Source: Thermomicrobiales bacterium
Lineage (GTDB): Bacteria; Chloroflexota; Chloroflexia; Thermomicrobiales; UBA6265
DNA: 54,627 nt
Assembly: GCA_041390825.1 (NCBI GenBank)
Contig: JAWKPF010000095.1
Span: forward strand, 1 to 54,627
Direction: 5' to 3'
Part shown: piece after piece, positions 49,940 through 54,627 of the stretch
Layout: every line of letters starts with the position of its first letter
How positions within the stretch are numbered: the first letter of the stretch is position 1
The notes under the pieces: generated by a model
Told to the model about the DNA's origin: nothing
Seen by the model: the letters and a program-made list of their open reading frames with translations, nothing else
Database searches by the model: none
Position numbers and translations under genes: made by a program

Positions 49940-51080
49940 CGTCTTCACCATGGCGATGTTCATCGCCGCGGCCGCGGCGGTCGGCACCATTGGATGGAGC
50001 GGCGAGGTGCTTTTGCTTCCGGTCGCGTGTCTGTTTCCTGCGCTTTGGGCTTTCTCGCCGTCGCGCCTCGTCGCCGGTCTGGTTTCGATGGCGTATTTCA
50101 TGGCGGCTTCGCGTGGTTTGCCTGTTGGCGTTTCAATCTTCTACGCGACAGATATGTGGCTAGGTCTCGTGCTTTGGGTCGCGGCGTCTCTTTCATTCGT
50201 CTTGGTTCACACCGTACTGTGGTCACCTCGGTCCGGATGGCCCAAAGCCGTTCGTTACGCGGTCGCGGCGATAATGATGAGCGTGCCGCCATTCGGGATC
50301 GTCGGGTGGGCCAGCCCGATCACCGCGGCCGGCGTGCTATTTCCAGGATGGGGATGGGTTGGGCTTATTGCGGTCCTCATTTGTCTGTTGGCCATGACGA
50401 CGCAGGCGTGGACGGTTACGACAATAGTGCTCGCCGGATCATGGGCGCTGTCGGTGATGAACTGGGCGCTAGTCAGCGTTCCAGGCGGTTGGATTGGGAT
50501 TAACACGGACTTTGAGTATGCGGCGGGCGAGTTCGCGGATTACAATCAGCATGTCGCAACGATTGCCTTGGTGCGTCGAGCGGCTGAGGCCGGTGCAACT
50601 CATATCATCTTGCCTGAAAGCGCCCTCGGCATCTGGACGGCGAGCGCGGAACGACTTTGGATGCGCGGCCTGAACGAACTCGATGTAGCAGTCCTCGGCG
50701 GCGCGATCGTCGTCGGTGATGACGGTTATGACAATGTGATGGTTACCCTCACCTCTAGAGGAAGCGAGATCGTCTATCGTGAGCGCATGCCGGTGCCGAT
50801 TTCAATGTGGCGGCCCTGGACCTCCGGTGGTGCTGTCGCGCACTTTTTTGACAATCCAACTGGCAGTTTCTCCGGGAAGTCGATCGCACCGTTGATCTGC
50901 TACGAGCAGTTGATCATGTGGCCTGTTCTGCAGTCGATGCTGATATCTCCCGATCTCATCGTTGCAACCGGGAACGGCTGGTGGACTGGGGATACAAACA
51001 TTGTTTCCATCCAACATGCAGCAGTAGTTGCTTGGGCCCGGCTCTTCGGTCTACCTGTCGTGTCGGCTTTCAACGGCTGA
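49860..51080 (+). CDS. traB: TraB, membrane protein with nitrilase-like domain
   Basis: A 406-residue protein. The amino half has six or more membrane helices (VLLLPVACLFPALWAF; LVAGLVSMAYFMAAS; MWLGLVLWVAASLSFVLVH; VGLIAVLICLLAM and others). The carboxy half is a carbon-nitrogen-hydrolase domain: THIILPESALGIW with the Glu, and APLICYEQLIMWP with the Cys; the middle Lys appears replaced (YRERMPVP), unlike Lnt. TraB of Ti plasmids aids transfer by an unclear route. ATG 49860 has AGGGG 4 bases upstream and overlaps traF by 80 bases; ATG 49950 avoids overlap but lacks a ribosome site. Confidence 0.82.
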   Translation: MTRDISGRSRRKVFSAWPNRFSPSSRSVFTMAMFIAAAAAVGTIGWSGEVLLLPVACLFPALWAFSPSRLVAGLVSMAYFMAASRGLPVGVSIFYATDMWLGLVLWVAASLSFVLVHTVLWSPRSGWPKAVRYAVAAIMMSVPPFGIVGWASPITAAGVLFPGWGWVGLIAVLICLLAMTTQAWTVTTIVLAGSWALSVMNWALVSVPGGWIGINTDFEYAAGEFADYNQHVATIALVRRAAEAGATHIILPESALGIWTASAERLWMRGLNELDVAVLGGAIVVGDDGYDNVMVTLTSRGSEIVYRERMPVPISMWRPWTSGGAVAHFFDNPTGSFSGKSIAPLICYEQLIMWPVLQSMLISPDLIVATGNGWWTGDTNIVSIQHAAVVAWARLFGLPVVSAFNG

Positions 51081-51101
51081 CAGAACTGGACCGACAGCAA
51101 A

Positions 51102-51392
51102 TTAGACTCGTTTGGTGAAGTCGCCACAGACCCGCACACGGTCCCCGGCGTATTCCACCAGGACATCGAGATGTTCCCCCGGACGATGGGAGCGGACGTT
51201 CAGCGCAAGCCTGCCGCCGGAGCCGGTTTCCAGCATCCAGCGCGGCGCCAGGGACAAATCAACCGCGAAATCGTCGAGTGCAGCGGCGGCGGCGACGCTG
51301 GGCGGCATCTCTCCGCCTGTCAGGCGGTCGAACCAGGACGGCGGAACAGCGGGTGACGGCCCGATTTCCGGCACATGGTCATCTACTGGCAT
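51102..51392 (-). CDS. small hypothetical protein
   Basis: A 96-residue protein beginning MPVDDHVPEIGPSPAVPPSW, with a strand-rich end (LAPRWMLETGSGGRLALNVR; EHLDVLVEYAGDRVRVCGDF). Its ATG overlaps the end of the secreted-protein gene by 14 bases, so it is the second gene of that leftward pair. It ends 22 bases from the traB stop. There is no export signal. I do not recognise the family. Confidence 0.5.
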   Translation of the reverse strand: MPVDDHVPEIGPSPAVPPSWFDRLTGGEMPPSVAAAAALDDFAVDLSLAPRWMLETGSGGRLALNVRSHRPGEHLDVLVEYAGDRVRVCGDFTKRV

Positions 51393-52098
51393 CCGCCACG
51401 TTCTCCTCGTATGCCTCGGCAAAGCCGGCAAGAGACAGGCGCGGCTGACAACGCTCCTCGCATATGCCGCTGTCGATCTCGATGATGTCGTCCGATAAAA
51501 CCATGCCACCATCGGCGTCGCGGAAGAGTATTTCGAAGCGCAGCACACCTCGGGCGGCATCGTCGTAGAGGTTTCCATAATTCCGGGGCGTGGCGGCGCT
51601 CGTGGCCAACATGGTGGCGACAAGATCGGGGCCGAACGTGAAGCGGTAGAGGTCTTCCTCGACATAGAGCCAAGGCTCGAGATAGTGCCAAGACACTTTG
51701 GTCGCTGTGGGCGGCAGACGCTCCGGTGTGTCGGAACGCCATTCTTCGTCTCCCAGCCGCACGACCACCGCCACCGGCATGAGCGTGCGCGCCTCATCCG
51801 GCTGCCAATGCGGTTCATATCCGATGTCGAGCAATAGCGCGGCGGCGTCCGACGGCCCGGTGAAGGGAAGGCTGACGATGACATAAATGCCGTCGTTCCA
51901 GCGTCCGACGGCGCTGCCGGGAAGATAGCCGTCGCTCGACCATCGCATCGCCACCTGTGGCGCCGCATAACCATCGGCAGCCTCACCGAACCACGGGCAA
52001 AGTTCGGATGCATAAATCGCGTCAGCACAACTCCATTCGGCGCTGGCCGGAGCCGGGAGCGCAAGGCCAGCCAATAGGGCAAGCAGAACCGCTCTCAT
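51379..52098 (-). CDS. secreted (periplasmic) hypothetical protein
   Basis: A 239-residue protein with a clear Sec signal peptide: MRAVLLALLAGLALPAPASA, cleaved after ASA before EWSCADAIYAS. Four Cys (SCAD, ELCP, GICEERCQ) could form disulfides in the periplasm. The mature part is strand-rich (GIYVIVSLPFTG; LMPVAVVVRLGDEEW). Start ATG 52096-52098. It is transcribed toward traB and away from the trbB fragment, with 51102-51392 behind it. Not part of the standard tra set; function unknown. Confidence 0.65.
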   Translation of the reverse strand: MRAVLLALLAGLALPAPASAEWSCADAIYASELCPWFGEAADGYAAPQVAMRWSSDGYLPGSAVGRWNDGIYVIVSLPFTGPSDAAALLLDIGYEPHWQPDEARTLMPVAVVVRLGDEEWRSDTPERLPPTATKVSWHYLEPWLYVEEDLYRFTFGPDLVATMLATSAATPRNYGNLYDDAARGVLRFEILFRDADGGMVLSDDIIEIDSGICEERCQPRLSLAGFAEAYEENVADASR

Positions 52099-52126
52099 GG
52101 CCCTGCCTGTGGATGCGGAGCGACGA

Positions 52127-52760
52127 GGCATTGCCGATTGGCGGACATCGCTTCGAGGGCCTGCTGACGCCGGTCGTGCCTTCCCCGGTGTTCTGCATCC
52201 GCAAGCGGGCGACCAGACTGTTTGCACTCGACAGCTATATCTCGAACGACATTCTGAACGAGACGCAGGCCAGGATCATCCGCAACGCGGTTGCAAACCG
52301 CCTCAACATCGTTGTCGCCGGCGGCACTGGCTCTGGCAAGACAACCCTGACCAACGCAATCATCGGCGAGATCGTCGACATCTCTCCCGAACATCGTCTG
52401 GTCATTCTCGAAGACACCGCAGAAATCCAGTATTCGGCTGACAATGCCGTCTATCTGCATACCTCCGACACGATCGACATGGGCCGGCTGCTCAAGTCGA
52501 CCATGCGTCTTCGGCCAGACCGCATCATCGTTGGCGAGGTGAGGGATGGAGCAGCACTCACGCTGCTTAAGGCCTGGAACACCGGCCACCCCGGCGGCAT
52601 CGCCACAATTCATGCCAACAGCGCCTACGCGGCGCTGACGCGCCTTGAGCAGCTCGTCGCGGAAGTGAGCACAACGCCGATGCCCGAAGTGATCGGCGAG
52701 GCGGTCGACATGGTGATCTTCATCGAGAGGACGCCCACAGGGCGACGTGTCAGCCAGATC
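52127..52760 (+). pseudogene. trbB: trbB (VirB11-type ATPase) fragment, both ends missing
   Basis: About 211 codons of a TrbB/VirB11 secretion ATPase: PIGGHRFEGLL at the left, AGGTGSGKTTL (Walker A), RIIVGEVRDGAAL (Walker B), GIATIHANSA (His box), ending FIERTPTGRRVSQI. TrbB normally has about 320 residues, so the first 75 or so and the last 25 or so are absent. At the left the sequence joins the upstream region of the secreted-protein gene; at the right, near 52745-52765, it runs straight into antisense DUF736 sequence. A long open frame continues but encodes nothing TrbB-like there. The protein cannot be a normal transfer ATPase. Confidence 0.8.
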
Positions 52761-52978
52761 TGCGCCTTCGTCCTCGAAGAGCCGGGCGTAGATCGGCTGC
52801 GTGAAGCTCGGGTCGTCCAGCTTGATCGAGAGGTAGGCCCGATCCTCAGCCGAGCGTTCCGACCAGGCGGCGCCGATCTCGGCGCGGCCGACGAAGACCC
52901 GGTGGCTCGGCATCTTCTCGCCGGTGCGCTGTTCGGGGACGACGGGATCGACCTCGACGCCGGTGAAATGCACCTTGC
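52760..52978 (-). pseudogene. DUF736 fragment cut by the transposon
   Basis: Read leftwards, codons give PSHRVFVGRAEIGAAWSE and AYLSIKLDDPSFTQPIYARL, then FEDEGA, a DUF736 core like that of 42724-43041. Its amino-terminal part is interrupted by the transposon inverted repeat that begins at 52979, and its carboxy end (normally SLIWSRPN-like) is lost at the junction with the trbB fragment near 52760. It is thus a remnant of a second DUF736 gene. Confidence 0.75.
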
Positions 52979-53016
52979 GGGGTCGGAACAAGAGCAGTGC
53001 AAAATCGTACGCTAAG
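52979..53016. repeat. Tn3-family terminal inverted repeat (38 bp)
   Basis: The 38 bases begin GGGGTCGG and end TACGCTAAG, the conserved ends of Tn3-family terminal repeats (GGGG...GCTAAG) with the correct length. The tnpR stop codon (53012-53014) lies inside it. It marks the left end of the transposon; the other end is outside the window. Confidence 0.85.
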
Positions 53017-53605
53017 GTCGAACGGATCGTGAACCTTCGTCGCGAACCCGCATAATGGTCTGTCGGCTGGTGGCAAATTTCCTGGCGATCGCTGAAACGC
53101 TCATCCCCTTCGCGAGATCACCGCGCACATCCTGCTTCTGCTTTTCACTGAGCCTCGAAGGGCGGCCGAGGGCCTTTCCTTCCGATTTGGCGCGCTTGAG
53201 ACCGGATTGTGTCCGCTCGATCAGCAAATCCCGTTCGAACTGTGCGACGGCATTGAGCACGTTCATGGTCATCGTACCGGCCGAACTGGCGAGATCGGCA
53301 CCGCCGAGTGCGAGGCAATAGACCTTCACACCCATTTCGGCCAGCGTCCTGACGGTGGTGCTGACGTCGATCGCATCACGGCCGAGCCGGTCGAGCTTGG
53401 TCACGATGAGAATGTCCCCGGACTCCAGCTTATCCATGAGCCGGGAAAAGCCACGGCGCTGCGCAATGGCGGTGCTGCCGGAAACCGTCTCGGTGACGAT
53501 GCGGCGCGGTTCGACGTGAAAGCCGGCTGCTTCGATTTCCTGAAGCTGGTTTTCGGTGGTCTGCCCGATCGTGGAGACGCGGACATAGGCGAAGGTACGT
53601 GGCAT
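53012..53605 (-). CDS. tnpR: TnpR, serine resolvase of the Tn3-family transposon
   Basis: A 197-residue serine recombinase. AYVRVSTIGQTTENQL (6-21) carries the nucleophile Ser11; LIVTKLDRLGRDAIDV and LIERTQSGLKRAKSEGKALGRP are the family's R-D-x-L-R-R-type and hinge blocks; a carboxy-terminal helix-turn-helix reads MSVSAIARKFATSRQTIMRV. It resolves cointegrates at res, which lies directly upstream. The stop is inside the terminal repeat, which is typical of compact Tn3-family elements. Confidence 0.92.
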   Translation of the reverse strand: MPRTFAYVRVSTIGQTTENQLQEIEAAGFHVEPRRIVTETVSGSTAIAQRRGFSRLMDKLESGDILIVTKLDRLGRDAIDVSTTVRTLAEMGVKVYCLALGGADLASSAGTMTMNVLNAVAQFERDLLIERTQSGLKRAKSEGKALGRPSRLSEKQKQDVRGDLAKGMSVSAIARKFATSRQTIMRVRDEGSRSVRP

Positions 53606-53759
53606 GGGGTCAATTTCGTCCGAATAGGCTGTCCGAAATATCCTTCCTGTTCAAAAGCCTGTCAAGATAGTTTGTGGACAGGTCATTTTGCCCCTGTACG
53701 CAATCGTCCGTTTCCGAACAGAGGCTTGGGCCAGCGGTACAGAGTTGCAGGAGTAAAAG
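53606..53759. promoter_or_regulatory. res region between tnpR and tnpA
   Basis: The 154-base gap between the divergent genes contains a dyad CCTGTC (53658-53663) / GACAGG (53677-53682) with a 13-base spacer, the size of a resolvase subsite, plus several GTCCGAA-type half sites (around 53615-53640). It should hold the crossover site and both promoters. Confidence 0.55.
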
Positions 53760-54627
53760 ATGGCCAAACGGACGCTTCTAAAAGTTCAGGATCGTCAGGA
53801 GCTTTTCGACATTCCAGCCGACGAAGACAGCCTGATCCGCCATTATTCGCTGTCGCCGGCCGATCGGCTGGAAATCGAGCTTCGCAGGCGCAAGCACAAC
53901 CAAATCGGTTTTGCGGTGCAGCTCTGTCTGATGCGCCATCCTGGCCGGCCGCTCATGCCGAACGAGACTCCTCCGGGCGCGATGCTCAATTATGTCGCCG
54001 AACAGATCGACGCTGATCCCAGACTATTTGATCTCTACGCCCGCCGTGAGGAAACTCGCCGCGATCACATCGCACACCTGCTCGGCTATCTGGAAATGAG
54101 AAGCCCGACAGCCGATGACCGTCGTGCGGCGCTGATGGCAGCCATCGACGCAGCCTCAACAACAGATAAGGGGGCGGTGATCGCAAAGGCAATCATTGCC
54201 ACGTTCCGGGAGCGCCGGGTTCTCCTGCCGGCGGTGAACATGATCGAACGCATGGGGTTGGCAGCGCGCGCTGTCGCCCGCCGCCGCGCAGAGCACGCGC
54301 TGATCTCGGATCTCGATCCGGAAAAGCTTGAAACCCTCGATGCCCTGTTGGACGTTGATCCGGCGATCGGACAGACGCGCTTTCATTGGCTGCGCTCGGC
54401 TCCCGACGCCCCCGGAGCGGGCAATCTGGTCGGTTTGACGGAGCGTATTACGTTCCTGCGCTCGCTCGGAATCGATCCTCGTTTGCAGGCCCGCATTTCC
54501 TCCGGACGATGGGACCAGATGATCCGGGAGGGCGACGCCACGCCGGCCTGGCTCGCCAGCGACTTCAATGCCAGCCGTCGCCGCGCGACAATCGTGGCGC
54601 AGGTGATCAAGCTCGGCCAAAAGCTCA
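53760..54627 (+). CDS. tnpA: TnpA, Tn3-family transposase, amino-terminal part
   Basis: The first 289 codons of a transposase that runs off the right edge. CAGGAG stands 6 bases before ATG 53760. KRTLLKVQDRQELFDIPAD, then YSLSPADRLEIELRRRKHNQIGFAVQLCL (about 28-57) match the DUF4158 amino-terminal domain of Tn3-family transposases. The DDE catalytic domain would lie beyond the window, so intactness cannot be judged. It is divergent from tnpR. Confidence 0.9.
   Translation, partial: MAKRTLLKVQDRQELFDIPADEDSLIRHYSLSPADRLEIELRRRKHNQIGFAVQLCLMRHPGRPLMPNETPPGAMLNYVAEQIDADPRLFDLYARREETRRDHIAHLLGYLEMRSPTADDRRAALMAAIDAASTTDKGAVIAKAIIATFRERRVLLPAVNMIERMGLAARAVARRRAEHALISDLDPEKLETLDALLDVDPAIGQTRFHWLRSAPDAPGAGNLVGLTERITFLRSLGIDPRLQARISSGRWDQMIREGDATPAWLASDFNASRRRATIVAQVIKLGQKL

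Larger units (their letters stand above)
52979..54627. mobile_element. Tn3-family transposon, left part
   Basis: A transposon with its left 38-bp inverted repeat at 52979-53016, resolvase read leftwards, a res region, and a transposase read rightwards that is cut by the window edge. It is inserted in a DUF736 remnant. Divergent tnpR and tnpA with res between them is the Tn3-type layout. No passenger gene is seen in this part. Confidence 0.88.

Noticed and set aside
51957..53015. A full-length TrbB of 352 codons
   Set aside because: Only the middle is TrbB-like. The left end is upstream DNA of the secreted-protein gene and the right end is antisense DUF736 and transposon repeat, so it is a chimera.

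Overview
The window looks like part of a large conjugative or mobilizable replicon (plasmid or integrated element) of an alphaproteobacterium, most likely of the order Hyphomicrobiales (Rhizobiales). The evidence is the Ti-plasmid-type tra genes arranged traG-traD-traC / oriT / traA-traF-traB, the rhizobial plasmid backbone families (DUF736, DUF1419, DUF3991/Toprim, ArdC, a giant methylase-helicase), an alphaproteobacterial LexA box of the form GAAC-N7-GAAC, and high GC content. No rRNA, tRNA or CRISPR array was seen.

Layout. (1) 1-13 kb is an accessory, defence-like island: a broken-off DUF3800 gene; a Phd-like small protein with an unknown partner; an unusual cluster of a D-Ala-D-Ala-ligase-like ATP-grasp enzyme, a STAND-type ATPase with helical repeats, an amino-acid racemase and an unknown protein (1490-6922); a membrane protein followed by HEPN/Toprim and HEPN genes (6994-9390); a type IV toxin-antitoxin pair abiEi/abiEii with operator-like repeats; and two candidate PD-(D/E)XK proteins. 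(2) 12-22.8 kb is a DNA damage response block: a single LexA box at 17235-17249 sits between the error-prone imuA-imuB-dnaE2 operon (rightward) and a UvrD-like helicase / SRAP / dinB / nuclease operon (leftward). (3) 22.8-25 kb holds a second copy of the membrane-protein + HEPN module (its membrane protein is about 64% identical to the first by hand count) and a DUF4345 membrane protein. (4) 25-43 kb is plasmid backbone: DUF3991/Toprim, DUF1419, DUF3085, a 1700-residue methylase-helicase, a ParB-like protein, several small conserved proteins, a frameshifted Ntn-hydrolase-like gene, ArdC, a PAPS-reductase-like protein and DUF736. Most units here are preceded by a GC-rich hairpin. (5) 43-51 kb is the DNA transfer region with a recognisable oriT. 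(6) 51-54.6 kb is a scarred end: a small secreted-protein operon, a trbB fragment fused tail to tail with a DUF736 fragment, and a Tn3-family transposon (38-bp inverted repeat, resolvase, res region, transposase cut by the window edge) inserted in the DUF736 fragment.

Together the genes describe an element that moves by conjugation (relaxase, coupling protein, maturation proteins), protects itself on entry (ArdC, methylase-helicase), carries several abortive-infection-like modules, and brings its own SOS-controlled mutagenesis and repair set. The strongest candidates for undescribed biology are the duplicated membrane-protein/HEPN module and the racemase/ATP-grasp/STAND cluster. Functions stated for these are inferences from motifs; no database search was possible.
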